From assembly GCF_002953935.1 (NCBI RefSeq), contig NZ_CP026514.1, positions 2,170,001-2,234,000 of the forward strand: 64,000 nt of DNA. Reading direction: 5' to 3'. Each line of letters begins with the position of its first letter. Positions within the stretch are counted from its first letter, which is position 1. Of this stretch, positions 17,653 to 26,215 are shown in pieces. The translations under genes were made by a program, and so were the position numbers. This stretch comes from Arthrobacter sp. PGP41. Its GTDB lineage: Bacteria; Actinomycetota; Actinomycetes; Actinomycetales; Micrococcaceae. The notes beneath the pieces are model-generated. The model ran no database searches. It saw only the letters and a list, made by a program, of their open reading frames with translations, and was not told the origin of the DNA.

Positions 17653-18936
17653 ATGACTGAAATCACTACTGAAAAGGCGCGCATCGGCGCGCCCTCAGCC
17701 CAGCCGTTCATTGACGGCTTCACGGAGGAAGGCGAGAGCCTTTCTCCCATCAATGCGGGCAACAAGGCGCCGCTTGCCGGTGCTCCGGCCAAGCGCCACT
17801 CCCACGGCGGCGGCGTCGGTGTCCCGGACAGCTCACGCGCCGGCCGCCTGACGTCCTACAGGCTTGCCGACTTCAAGCCGCTGACCGGCATGGAGGAAGA
17901 CTGGCGCTTCACCCCGCTCAAGCGCCTCCGCGGGCTCCACTCCGAGGTCCTTTCCGGCGCGGCGCCCGCCGTGGTTGTCAACGGTCCTGAGCAGGTCACC
18001 GTTGAGAGCGTCGGCCGCGACGACCAGCGCATCGGTACGGCCGGCATCCCCGAGGACCGCGTGTCCGCCAACGCCTGGGAGAACTTCGCCGGCGCCACCG
18101 TGGTAACCATCCCGTCCGAGTTCGAAGCCACGTCGGAGATCAACGTAGACATCGAGGGCACGTCCCTCGAAGCCGCCGCCCAGCACCTCGTGATCGTTGC
18201 GGAGAAGTTCTCCAAGGCAGTGGTGGTCCTGAACCACAGGGGCTCCGCCGTTGTTTCGGAAAACGTCGAGATCATCGTTGAAGACGGCGCCGACCTGACC
18301 GTTATCACGCTTCAGGAATGGAACGACGACGCCGTCCACGCCTCCTCCCAGCAGGCGAAGATCGGCCGCGACGCCAAGCTCAAGCACGTCATGGTGAGCC
18401 TCGGCGGCGACCTCGTGCGTGTTACGCCGTCGGCCCGCTTCACCGCCCCCGGCGGCGAAGCCGAGATGTTCGGCCTGTACTTCGCCGACGCCGGCCAGCA
18501 CCTGGAGCAACGCCTCTTCGTTGACCACGCCGTGGCCAACTGCAAGTCCAACGTGCTGTACAAGGGCGCGCTGCAGGGCCGGAACGCCCACGCAGTCTGG
18601 GTTGGCGACGTCCTGATCCGCAAGGAAGCAGAAGGCACCGATACCTACGAGGCCAACCGCAACCTGCTGCTGACGGACGGTGCCCGCGCCGACTCCGTGC
18701 CCAACCTCGAAATCGAGACCGGCCTGATCGAGGGTGCCGGCCACGCCAGCGCCACCGGCCGCATGGATGACGAGCACCTGTTCTACCTGATGGCACGCGG
18801 CATCCCCGAGGACGTTGCCCGCCGACTGGTGGTCCGCGGCTTCCTGAACGAGATCATCCAGCAGATCAAGGTCCCCTCCATCGAGGAGCGGCTGACCGAG
18901 GCTGTTGAGCACGAGCTCGCCCTCACGGACAACTAG
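17653..18936 (+). CDS. sufD: Fe-S cluster assembly protein SufD
   Basis: SufD is the SufB paralogue that pairs with it and helps iron entry and cluster formation. The 427-residue product has the SufB/D C-terminal core with LIEGAGHASATGRMDDEHLF (the His in GAGHAS is conserved), preceded by a His/Gly-rich variable segment near residues 48-55 (RHSHGGGVG). It begins 2 bases after the sufB stop. Confidence 0.96.
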   Translation: MTEITTEKARIGAPSAQPFIDGFTEEGESLSPINAGNKAPLAGAPAKRHSHGGGVGVPDSSRAGRLTSYRLADFKPLTGMEEDWRFTPLKRLRGLHSEVLSGAAPAVVVNGPEQVTVESVGRDDQRIGTAGIPEDRVSANAWENFAGATVVTIPSEFEATSEINVDIEGTSLEAAAQHLVIVAEKFSKAVVVLNHRGSAVVSENVEIIVEDGADLTVITLQEWNDDAVHASSQQAKIGRDAKLKHVMVSLGGDLVRVTPSARFTAPGGEAEMFGLYFADAGQHLEQRLFVDHAVANCKSNVLYKGALQGRNAHAVWVGDVLIRKEAEGTDTYEANRNLLLTDGARADSVPNLEIETGLIEGAGHASATGRMDDEHLFYLMARGIPEDVARRLVVRGFLNEIIQQIKVPSIEERLTEAVEHELALTDN

Positions 18937-18959
18937 GAAGCACGGAGCACGGTTTACAG

Positions 18960-19319
18960 ATGACTGACCAGCCAAAGGGCGAGCTTGTCTGCAAGGTGGA
19001 TGAAATCCAGCTGAAGCAGGCGCTGCGGATCCTGATCGACGACTACCCTGTGGCCATCGTCAAGGACTCCATGGGGGAGATCCACGCCATCGGCGACACC
19101 TGCTCGCACGCGGACATTTCGCTGTCCGAGGGCGAGGTGGAGGGCTGCGCCATCGAGTGCTGGGGCCACGGGTCCCAGTTCGATCTGCGCAGCGGCCAGC
19201 CGCTGCAGCTGCCGGCCTACGATCCCGTCCCGGTGTTCGCCGTCGACATCCACGGGGACGAGGTCTACGTGGACGTCAGCAATGTCCTCAACGGCGCCGA
19301 AGCTCCGAACTTCAGCTAG
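18960..19319 (+). CDS. Rieske [2Fe-2S] ferredoxin-like protein inside the suf operon
   Basis: A 119-residue single-domain Rieske protein of the non-heme-oxygenase ferredoxin type. The cluster motifs are visible: C-x-H in DTCSHADISL and C-x2-H in CWGHGSQFDL. It lies between sufD (23 bases upstream) and sufC (79 bases downstream). It probably carries electrons or serves as an early cluster acceptor for the SUF machinery. It is not an oxygenase subunit here, because no oxygenase is nearby. Its exact role is not established. Confidence 0.9.
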   Translation: MTDQPKGELVCKVDEIQLKQALRILIDDYPVAIVKDSMGEIHAIGDTCSHADISLSEGEVEGCAIECWGHGSQFDLRSGQPLQLPAYDPVPVFAVDIHGDEVYVDVSNVLNGAEAPNFS

Positions 19320-19398
19320 CACCACAGAATTACGAACCAACTTCCAGACAGAGAACGCACCGCGGCCGGCAGGCACGGTGCAGAGGAGAACAAGACAC

Positions 19399-20193
19399 AT
19401 GTCTACTCTTGAGATCAAGGACCTGCACGTCAGCATTGAGACGGAGCAGGGAACCAAGGAAATCCTGAAGGGCGTCAGCCTGACCATCCGGACCGGCGAG
19501 ACCCACGCCATCATGGGCCCCAACGGCTCCGGCAAGTCCACGCTGGCGTCCACCATCGCGGGCCACCCGCGCTACAACGTCACCAGCGGCTCCATCACCC
19601 TTGACGGCGAAGACGTCCTGGCGATGAGTGTCGACGAGCGCGCCCGTGCAGGCGTCTTCCTTGCCATGCAGTACCCGGTGGAGGTCCCCGGTGTCAGCAT
19701 GACCAACTTCCTGCGCACCGCAAAGACCGCCATCGACGGCGAAGCGCCCAAGCTCCGCACCTGGACCAAGGACGTCAAGGCTGCCATGGAGAAGCTGCGG
19801 ATCGACGCCGACTTCGCCCAGCGCAACGTGAACGAGGGCTTCTCCGGCGGTGAGAAGAAGCGCGTGGAAATCCTGCAGCTGGAACTCTTCAAGCCGAAGT
19901 TCGCCGTCCTGGACGAGACCGACTCCGGCCTGGACGTCGACGCGCTGAAGGTCGTTTCCGAGGGCGTCAACCGCGCCCACGCCGAGGGCAAGATGGGCAC
20001 GCTGCTCATCACGCACTACACGCGCATCCTGCGCTACATCAAGCCTGACTTCGTGCACGTGTTCGTGGACGGCCAGGTTGTCGAGGAAGGCGGCCCGGAG
20101 CTGGCCGACCGCCTGGAAGAAGAAGGCTACGACCGCTACGCCAAGGGCGCCGGCGCAGCCACCATCGCGGCCTCCGCCGCAGCACAGGCCTAG
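19399..20193 (+). CDS. sufC: Fe-S assembly ATPase SufC
   Basis: SufC is the ABC-type ATPase that drives shape changes of the SufBCD complex. The 264-residue product has Walker A GPNGSGKST, signature FSGGEKKRVEI, Walker B FAVLDETDSGLD, and the H-loop LLITHYTRIL. The reading frame extends upstream to 19282 through the Rieske gene end. ATG at 19399, with gaggaga 10 bases upstream, is clearly the start. Confidence 0.97.
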   Translation: MSTLEIKDLHVSIETEQGTKEILKGVSLTIRTGETHAIMGPNGSGKSTLASTIAGHPRYNVTSGSITLDGEDVLAMSVDERARAGVFLAMQYPVEVPGVSMTNFLRTAKTAIDGEAPKLRTWTKDVKAAMEKLRIDADFAQRNVNEGFSGGEKKRVEILQLELFKPKFAVLDETDSGLDVDALKVVSEGVNRAHAEGKMGTLLITHYTRILRYIKPDFVHVFVDGQVVEEGGPELADRLEEEGYDRYAKGAGAATIAASAAAQA

Positions 20194-20208
20194 TAAAGGA
20201 CACCTGCC

Positions 20209-20541
20209 ATGACCGAAATCAACACGGCACGCACGAGCCTTGAGGACGTCGAGGAGGCCCTCAAGGACGTCATCGACCCCGAACTCGGCGTCAACATCGT
20301 TGACCTGGGCCTGCTGTACGGCTTGAAGTACTCCGATGACGACGGCGCACTGCTGATCGACATGACCCTGACCACGGCGGCCTGCCCGCTCACCGATGTT
20401 CTGGAGGAGCAGGTGGGCAAGGCCCTGGACGGCGTTGTCGATGAGTGGCGCTTGAACTGGGTTTGGATGCCGCCATGGGGTCCCGAGCGGATCACTGACG
20501 ACGGCAAGGACCAGATGCGGGCCCTCGGCTTCAACATCTGA
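20209..20541 (+). CDS. sufT: SufT-like metal-sulfur cluster assembly factor (DUF59/MIP18)
   Basis: A 110-residue DUF59 protein of the group that helps mature Fe-S proteins. The family core is visible: VIDPELGVNIVDLGLLYGL, then TLTTAACPLTDVLEEQV with the conserved Cys, and a WVWMPPWGPERITDDG tail. It is 15 bases after sufC and ends the operon. In mycobacteria sufS and sufU lie between sufC and sufT; here they are absent. Confidence 0.92.
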   Translation: MTEINTARTSLEDVEEALKDVIDPELGVNIVDLGLLYGLKYSDDDGALLIDMTLTTAACPLTDVLEEQVGKALDGVVDEWRLNWVWMPPWGPERITDDGKDQMRALGFNI

Positions 20542-20557
20542 GCGCCTCACAAGTACG

Positions 20558-20601
20558 ACGACGGCGGGTCATCTTTCCCGGGAAAGGTGACCCGCCGTCG
20601 T
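20558..20601. terminator. Terminator of the suf operon
   Basis: A long near-perfect stem: outer arms acgacggcgggtca (20558-20571) with tgacccgccgtcgt (20588-20601), continuing into an inner palindrome ctttcccgggaaag with one mismatch between them. It lies 16 bases after the sufT stop at a convergent junction and could act in both directions. Confidence 0.75.
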
Positions 20602-20616
20602 TCCTCCACCTCCCAC

Positions 20617-20678
20617 ATCCATTGCTCCATACTTGTCGTTTTCAGACCTCAAAACGACAGGTGCGGAGCAATCGATGG
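20617..20678. repeat. Palindromic intergenic repeat, copy A
   Basis: The arms 20619-20642 and 20651-20674 are complementary at 20 of 24 positions around an 8-base loop, with core words attgctcc and cgtttt/aaaacg. The left arm recurs at 41828-41856 with about three differences. It ends two bases before the stop codon of the convergent metallopeptidase gene. No coding potential. It is probably a dispersed palindromic repeat of this genome that doubles as a terminator. Confidence 0.65.
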
Positions 20679-20680
20679 GG

Positions 20681-21559
20681 TTATAGGGTGGCGGCGCTGA
20701 AGGTGTCGCACTGGTTGATGTCCCCGGTCTCGTAGCCGCGGTAGAACCAGCGCTGGCGCTGCTCGCTGGATCCGTGGGTCCAGGCCTCGGGAGTGACGCG
20801 GCCGGTGGCCGCCTCCTGGATCCGGTCGTCGCCAACCGCAGATGCGGCGGACAGTGCGTCATTCAGGTCCTGCTGGGTGAGTGCCTCCAGGAAGGGCTGG
20901 CCGTCCGGGCCCGGCTGGGTGGATGCGTGTTTGGCCCAGAGGCCTGCGTAGCAGTCAGCCTGCAGTTCAACCCGGACCGCACCGGACTCCGGCCCCTGCG
21001 GATCCTGCTGGGCCTGGTCGAGGTTGCCCAGGACGTTCTGGATGTGGTGCCCGAACTCATGGGCCACCACATACTCCTGCGCCAGCGGGCCGCCGGAAGA
21101 ACCGAAGCGGTCCACGAGTTCCTGGAAGAAGCCGGGATCAAAGTAGGCGGTGGTATCGGTGGGGCAATAGAACGGTCCCACCGCGCTGGAGGCCGTGCCG
21201 CAGCCGGTGCTGACCGCCTGGTCGAAGATCACGGTCTCCGGCTGCGGGTACTGCACGTTGTACTGCCGCAGGTAGGCAGGCCAGAAAGCGTTCAGGCTGT
21301 TGACCGTGCCGGTGATGCGGCAGTCCACGCGGGCGTCCGCATCCGCCCCGGTCTGGCAGGCAGGAGCCGTGCCCTGGCTCTGCGGCGCCTGGCCCGCACC
21401 GGCCAGGCCCTCCAACAGCTGGGGATTGACGCCCAGCAGCGCGGCAATGAGCAGGATGAGCCCGCCGCCGATGCCGCCGCCCACTTTGACTCCGCGGCCC
21501 ATGCCGCGCCGGTCCTGGACCTGCGAGGGGTCCAGCTGCACATTGTCATTGAAACTCAT
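20681..21559 (-). CDS. Neutral zinc metallopeptidase (YpfJ family), membrane-anchored
   Basis: A 292-residue predicted metallopeptidase. A short N-terminal cytoplasmic part is followed by one membrane segment (about residues 28-44) and a Gln/Ala-rich linker. The extracytoplasmic domain holds the zinc motif HEFGHH (VVAHEFGHHIQNVLG) and a downstream ELQADCYAG third-ligand region. Its substrate is unknown. It stands alone, converging with the suf operon and divergent from the acyl-CoA synthetase 59 bases away. Confidence 0.88.
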   Translation of the reverse strand: MSFNDNVQLDPSQVQDRRGMGRGVKVGGGIGGGLILLIAALLGVNPQLLEGLAGAGQAPQSQGTAPACQTGADADARVDCRITGTVNSLNAFWPAYLRQYNVQYPQPETVIFDQAVSTGCGTASSAVGPFYCPTDTTAYFDPGFFQELVDRFGSSGGPLAQEYVVAHEFGHHIQNVLGNLDQAQQDPQGPESGAVRVELQADCYAGLWAKHASTQPGPDGQPFLEALTQQDLNDALSAASAVGDDRIQEAATGRVTPEAWTHGSSEQRQRWFYRGYETGDINQCDTFSAATL

Positions 21560-21618
21560 AAAGTCACAATACCCGCGGGCCCGCGGCTCAATCCGTGCCG
21601 GCCGGTAAAGTTGATGCG

Positions 21619-23025
21619 ATGCCTTTCCTCAACCGAATCCAGCGCTGGGCCGATGAACGGCCGCACGACACCGCAGTCGTGATTGCGGGACGGCGCCTTT
21701 CCTGGTTGGAGTTCCGGGATTCCGCCGCCGCGCTGGTAGCCCACGCCAAATCCGTCACGGCCCTCTGTGAGGCCAATTCGGTTGACTTCGCCAGCAAATT
21801 CGCCGCGGCGGTGGCGGGCGGGCGCCAGTGCGCCGTCCTCGACCCGGCGTGGCCCGCCCAGCTGCAGGAGGACATCAGGCGGCGCGTCGAAGCGTCGGCG
21901 CTGCCGGCGGCGGTGTCCCCGGACGATGAGCTGGCGGACGGTGTGCCGGAGGGCACCTTCCTTATCGGGCTGACGTCCGGCACCACGTCGGTTCCCAAAG
22001 CCTTCACGCGGTCCCGGCGATCCTGGCAGTCATCCTTCGACGCCTCGATCGGGTTCTTTGGGCTTCGCCAGGACGACGTCACGCTGGCGCCGGGGCCGCT
22101 CGCCGCAAGCCTCAACCTCTACGCCCTGGCAGAGTGCCTTTACGCCGGGTCCGAATTCCAGACCCTCGAATCCTTCGACGTCGGGGACGTCCATGCCGCC
22201 ATCACGCACGACCGCGTCACCAGGCTGGTGCTGGTGCCCACCATGCTGAGGATGCTCAGCGAGCGCGGCCTGACCGGATGCGTGGACGCTTCCGGGGTCC
22301 GCACCATCATCTGTGCCGGCTCGAAGCTGGACGCGCGGACGCTGGAGGCCGCACGCCGCTGGGCCCCGAACGCCACCATCTTCGAGTACTACGGCGCCTC
22401 GGAGCTGAGCTTTGTGTCCGGGGCCGGGCTTCCCGCCCGCCAGCTTGCCGTGCACGGCGGCACCGGCATCGGCCGGCCCTTCCCGGGAGTGGACGTCCGG
22501 ATCCTCGACGACGCAGGCCTGCCCCTCCCGGACGGTGCCGCCGGGAACATCTGTGTCCGGAGCCCTATGGTCAGCAACGGCTACCTCTGGGGCGACGACG
22601 GCCAGGCCCTGAAGTCCATTGCCGGCTGGTACACGGTGGGGGACCAGGGGTACCTCGCCGACGGGGAACTGCACATCCTGGGCCGCCGCGCGGACATGAT
22701 CCTCACGGCCGGCAGGAATGTCTACCCGCACGAGGTTGAACTGGCACTGTCAGCGGTGCCCGGGGTCTCCGCCGCCGTGGCTGCCGGGATGCCGGACGAC
22801 CTGCGCGGCCAAAGGGTGGTGGCCGGCGTCGTCCCCTCCCATGGCGCAGTCACGGCAACGCAGCTCCGGGCGGGACTCGAAGAGCTGCTGGCACGGGACA
22901 AGCGGCCGCTCCAGTACTACCTGCTGGCCGAATTACCGGTCACGGACCGCGGCAAGGTCAGCAGGAGCCTGCTGCTGGACTGGATAAAGTCCCGGGACCC
23001 GAGGGTACGCGGCCTTGGCGGCTGA
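21619..23025 (+). CDS. AMP-forming acyl-CoA synthetase (YhfT-like)
   Basis: An adenylate-forming ligase of 468 residues that should activate a carboxylic acid to its CoA ester. Motifs are LTSGTTSVPK (P-loop), EYYGASEL, WYTVGDQGY, GRRADMILTAGRNVYPHEVE and the catalytic lysine region DRGKVSR. It is shorter than typical fatty-acyl-CoA ligases. It overlaps the thiolase by 11 bases and faces a biotin ECF transporter. The combination of such a ligase, a thiolase and BioY recalls the BirA-linked yhfU-yhfT-yhfS set of Bacillus subtilis, which suggests a biotin-related or pimelate-related acid as substrate (inference). Confidence 0.87.
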   Translation: MPFLNRIQRWADERPHDTAVVIAGRRLSWLEFRDSAAALVAHAKSVTALCEANSVDFASKFAAAVAGGRQCAVLDPAWPAQLQEDIRRRVEASALPAAVSPDDELADGVPEGTFLIGLTSGTTSVPKAFTRSRRSWQSSFDASIGFFGLRQDDVTLAPGPLAASLNLYALAECLYAGSEFQTLESFDVGDVHAAITHDRVTRLVLVPTMLRMLSERGLTGCVDASGVRTIICAGSKLDARTLEAARRWAPNATIFEYYGASELSFVSGAGLPARQLAVHGGTGIGRPFPGVDVRILDDAGLPLPDGAAGNICVRSPMVSNGYLWGDDGQALKSIAGWYTVGDQGYLADGELHILGRRADMILTAGRNVYPHEVELALSAVPGVSAAVAAGMPDDLRGQRVVAGVVPSHGAVTATQLRAGLEELLARDKRPLQYYLLAELPVTDRGKVSRSLLLDWIKSRDPRVRGLGG

Positions 23026-24193
23026 CCAGCTCCCTCCGGACCGGCAGCCCGTCATCATCGCGGCACGGCGGACGCCGGTTTGCCGCACCAGCGGTGCCCT
23101 CCGGAAAATGCGCGCGCACGGGCTGCTGGCGCCGGTCCTGCGCGGTCTTCTGGCCGACGCCGGGGTTCAGCCCGGTGCCGTCGCCGACGTGGTGATCGGC
23201 AACGCCGTGGGCGGCGGCGGAAATGTGGCGCGCCTTTCCCTGCTTGAGGCCGGACTGCCGGTCAGTGTTCCCGGCATCACGGTGGACCGCCAATGCGGTT
23301 CGGGGCTGGACGCGATCGTCCTCGCGTCACGGCTGGTGGCCGCAGGCGGTGGCCCGTTGTTCCTTGCCGGAGGAGTGGAAAGCACCAGTACGGCGCCATT
23401 GCGCGCGTATAGGAAAGACGACGGCGGCCCGGAGTTTTACCGGCGGGCCCAGTTTGTGCCGGCGGCCTTCGGGGACCCGGACATGGGCGTAGCCGCGGAG
23501 ACCGTGGCGCAGAAGTTTGGCATCAGCCGGGAGCGGCAGGATGCCTTCGCCCTGCGGAGCCACCGGCTGGCGCGTGGCGCTTCTGACGCCGGATATTTCG
23601 ACGGCGAGCTGGTTCCGCTGGACACCGAGGCCGGGGCTGTTGCTGCTGACGACGGTCCACGCCGGGGGCTGAACGCCGCGGTGATGTCCCGGTTCCCGGC
23701 TGCGTTCGTGGACGGCGGAACTGTCACTGCGGGGAACTCCTGCTTCGATGCGGACGCGGCCTCCGCCGTCGTCATGACATCCCTTCAGCGGGCGCGGGAA
23801 CTGGGCGCGGCGGACGCGCTGCTGGTGCTGGGCGCGGGGACGGCAGGAGTGGACCCCGAGGTGCTGGGCGTCGGTGCTGCCGCCGCGGCGAAGAACGTGC
23901 TCGGTGCCGCGCAGGTGGGCGCCGGGGAGCTGGACCTGGTGGAGTTCAACGAAGCCTTCGCCTCACAGACGCTTGCCTGCCTGGACCTGCTGGGGATTGA
24001 CAGTGAGCGGGTAAACCTCGACGGCGGGGCGCTGGCCTTGGGCCACGCGTACGGCGCGTCCGGGGCTGTCCTGGTGACGCGGCTTCTCGCCCAGGCGCGC
24101 AGGAACGCGGCGCCGGGAAGCCTGGCACTGGCCATGATCAGCAGCGCCGGAGGCATGGGTACGGCAGCGTTGCTGCAGTACGAGCGCCTCTAG
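23015..24193 (+). CDS. Thiolase-family protein with Cys-to-Ser change (YhfS-like)
   Basis: A 392-residue thiolase homologue with a TTG start overlapping the ligase stop. The nucleophilic Cys is kept (VDRQCGSGLDA), as are EFNEAFASQ and the GH motif (LGHAYGASGA, with Ala instead of the usual Pro after His). The second active-site Cys of the C-terminal C-x-G-G-G-x-G motif is replaced by Ser at residue 376 (SSAGGMG). Normal Claisen/thiolytic activity may be weakened or changed. It is translationally coupled to the acyl-CoA synthetase and converges on bioN with a 14-base gap. Confidence 0.88.
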   Translation: MAADQLPPDRQPVIIAARRTPVCRTSGALRKMRAHGLLAPVLRGLLADAGVQPGAVADVVIGNAVGGGGNVARLSLLEAGLPVSVPGITVDRQCGSGLDAIVLASRLVAAGGGPLFLAGGVESTSTAPLRAYRKDDGGPEFYRRAQFVPAAFGDPDMGVAAETVAQKFGISRERQDAFALRSHRLARGASDAGYFDGELVPLDTEAGAVAADDGPRRGLNAAVMSRFPAAFVDGGTVTAGNSCFDADAASAVVMTSLQRARELGAADALLVLGAGTAGVDPEVLGVGAAAAAKNVLGAAQVGAGELDLVEFNEAFASQTLACLDLLGIDSERVNLDGGALALGHAYGASGAVLVTRLLAQARRNAAPGSLALAMISSAGGMGTAALLQYERL

Positions 24194-24207
24194 GAAGTTC
24201 CCGGGCT

Positions 24208-24831
24208 TCAGTCTTCCGCTTCGCCCAGGCCGCGGGCGGCAAGCGCCTCGCCCGTCTGGCGGGCAAAAGCCACCGAGGTGATGAAGACGGGCAGGATCAG
24301 GGCCCTCGGATTTCGTTCCAGGCCCCGGGCGCGGGCGGAATCCCGGACGTCGGCAAAGGTGCCGGCGATGTAGGGGATGCTGCGCAGCATGATGCCGATG
24401 GTGAGGGCGAACCGCTCCGGATCGGCACCAAACCTCCTGAAGGGCGTGGCTGCCCTGACTACTCCATCCAGGAGCTGCTGCACCGGGGTGGTGGCCGTGA
24501 GCAGCGAGGCCGCTACGACGCAAATGACGATGTTCAGGACGATCCGGGCCGCGGCCGGGGCTCCCAGCTGCCACCACTGGAACAGCCCGATGACCAGCAG
24601 GACGGCGGCGAGCGGGCGGATGGCTCCCCAGAGCCGTTTCAGGCCCGCGCCGGTGAGCAGGAAGAGGCCGCAGAGTCCGCCCAGTACCGCCGCCGAGATG
24701 AGCCAGTCCTGGATGATGAACGAGGCCAGGCCGCAGCCGAACACCAGGAGGAACTTCAGCGCAAGCGGTGACCGGTGGAGCAGTGAATTTCCAGGCACGT
24801 AGTTGGCCAGGAGGAAGCCGTGCCCCCTCAT
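24208..24831 (-). CDS. bioN: Biotin ECF transporter transmembrane component (EcfT/BioN)
   Basis: This is the membrane coupling subunit of an energy-coupling-factor transporter. The 207-residue product has about five hydrophobic segments and the two short Ala-Arg-Gly coupling motifs of EcfT, seen as SARARGLE and ALAARGLGE. The frame opens to 24870, but ATG at 24831 gives an ATGA overlap with the ATPase stop. BioY is the first gene of the operon, so biotin is the likely substrate. Confidence 0.9.
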   Translation of the reverse strand: MRGHGFLLANYVPGNSLLHRSPLALKFLLVFGCGLASFIIQDWLISAAVLGGLCGLFLLTGAGLKRLWGAIRPLAAVLLVIGLFQWWQLGAPAAARIVLNIVICVVAASLLTATTPVQQLLDGVVRAATPFRRFGADPERFALTIGIMLRSIPYIAGTFADVRDSARARGLERNPRALILPVFITSVAFARQTGEALAARGLGEAED

Positions 24832-25559
24832 CGGACGCCCGGCTCCGTGGCACGGAGGCCTTCCATGCACAGGGCGCGGTACGCTGCCACCGCTTCCCCC
24901 GGGGCACCGTCAAACTCAACCTTTCCCTGTTCGATGACCAGCACGCGGTCCATCTCCAGTGCAAGGTCAAGGTCGTGGGTGGACATGATGACCTGCTGGT
25001 CCAGCCCCGCCAGGGTCCTGCGGAGAAGCTCCCGGTTGCGAAGGTCCAGGAGGGTGGAGGGTTCGTCGAGCACAAGGACTTGGGGGTTCACCGCCAGGAC
25101 GGCAGCAAGGGCCATCAGCTGCCGCTCGCCGCCGGAGAGTTCATAGATGCTCTGGTCCGCCAGGTGCAGCAGTCCCATCCGCTCGAGGGCCGCTTCGGCC
25201 TGGCTGCGCCGCTCGGTGCCGTTCTTCACCGAGCGGCGCAGCGAAAGCTCCACGTCCTCCCGGCCGGTGGGCATCACCAGCTGGGAGAGGGGATCGGTGA
25301 AGACAAAGCCGACGTTCCGCCGGACTTTCCGGACGGCACGTACTGTGTCGTCGCCGTCGACCGCAACGCTGCCCGCTGTTGGCTGGATGAGGCCGTTGAC
25401 CAGCCTCAGCAGCGTGGACTTCCCGGAGCCGTTGGCACCGATGACGCCCACGCGCCCCTCCGTGAGTTCGAGGGTGACGTCGTCAAGGAGGACCTTGGGC
25501 TCGGGGGAGTGGTCCGTTTCGACGGCGACTGTTGCCTTGTCAAAGGTCACGGAAGGCAT
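24828..25559 (-). CDS. bioM: Biotin ECF transporter ATPase (EcfA/BioM)
   Basis: A 243-residue ABC ATPase with Walker A GANGSGKSTLL, Q-loop region, signature LSGGERQLMALA, Walker B VLVLDEPSTLLD and the H-loop STHDLDLAL. It powers substrate uptake by the bioY-bioM-bioN ECF module. The frame is open to 26354 through bioY in another frame; ATG at 25559, 11 bases after the bioY stop, is the natural start. Confidence 0.92.
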   Translation of the reverse strand: MPSVTFDKATVAVETDHSPEPKVLLDDVTLELTEGRVGVIGANGSGKSTLLRLVNGLIQPTAGSVAVDGDDTVRAVRKVRRNVGFVFTDPLSQLVMPTGREDVELSLRRSVKNGTERRSQAEAALERMGLLHLADQSIYELSGGERQLMALAAVLAVNPQVLVLDEPSTLLDLRNRELLRRTLAGLDQQVIMSTHDLDLALEMDRVLVIEQGKVEFDGAPGEAVAAYRALCMEGLRATEPGVR

Positions 25560-25570
25560 GGCGGTTGTTC

Positions 25571-26215
25571 CTAGGCTTTGGTGGTCTGGACGGTGCCGCG
25601 GCGGACGCGGCGGACCAGGATGTCCGGGAATGCGCGGTGGAGGGCGACGGCGATGATGGCGGCGAGGATGTTCTTGATGATGTCTCCGGGATAGAAGACC
25701 AGGTCGCTCACGAATGCCTGCGCCAGGGTTGCTTTGGTGTTGAGGGCGATGCCTGCGACGCCGAGCGAGTGCACCACCACCACGCTGGTGGCCATGGCGG
25801 CCAGGAAGAGCCAGAGGGCACGGACCTTGGCGGTACGGCGGATCACCAAGGTGGCGAGCCAGCCCACCACCAGGGCTGCGATGGGGAAGGCGATGATGTA
25901 GCCGGCGGAAGGACCGGCGAGGATCCCCAGTCCGCTGCGGCCCTGGCTGAAGATCGGAAGGCCGGCAAGGCCCAGCAGGGCGTACAGGCCGACGGCGGCG
26001 AAGCCCCTGCCGGGGCCGAGTATCAGGCCGGTGAGCATCACGGCAAGGGTCTGGAAGGTGATGGGGACGCCGAAGCCGTTCACGGCCAGCCCGGGGACCA
26101 GGGCCGCGACGGCGACGAGGGCGGCGAAGACGGCGATCAGGCCCAGGTCGGTGGCGTTCCAGCGGTGGCGCTTGGTCTTGACGGTATTGCTGACGGCAGT
26201 GTCGGTGTTGCTCAT
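25571..26215 (-). CDS. bioY: Biotin transporter substrate-binding component BioY
   Basis: BioY is the membrane S-component that binds biotin with high affinity. The 214-residue protein has about six membrane segments and the BioY hallmark regions VPITFQTLAVMLTGLILGPGRG and ILAGPSAGYIIAFP. ATG at 26215 is chosen over an earlier in-frame start at 26239. It is the first gene of bioY-bioM-bioN. A 13-bp palindrome about 75-90 bases upstream may be its operator. Confidence 0.94.
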   Translation of the reverse strand: MSNTDTAVSNTVKTKRHRWNATDLGLIAVFAALVAVAALVPGLAVNGFGVPITFQTLAVMLTGLILGPGRGFAAVGLYALLGLAGLPIFSQGRSGLGILAGPSAGYIIAFPIAALVVGWLATLVIRRTAKVRALWLFLAAMATSVVVVHSLGVAGIALNTKATLAQAFVSDLVFYPGDIIKNILAAIIAVALHRAFPDILVRRVRRGTVQTTKA

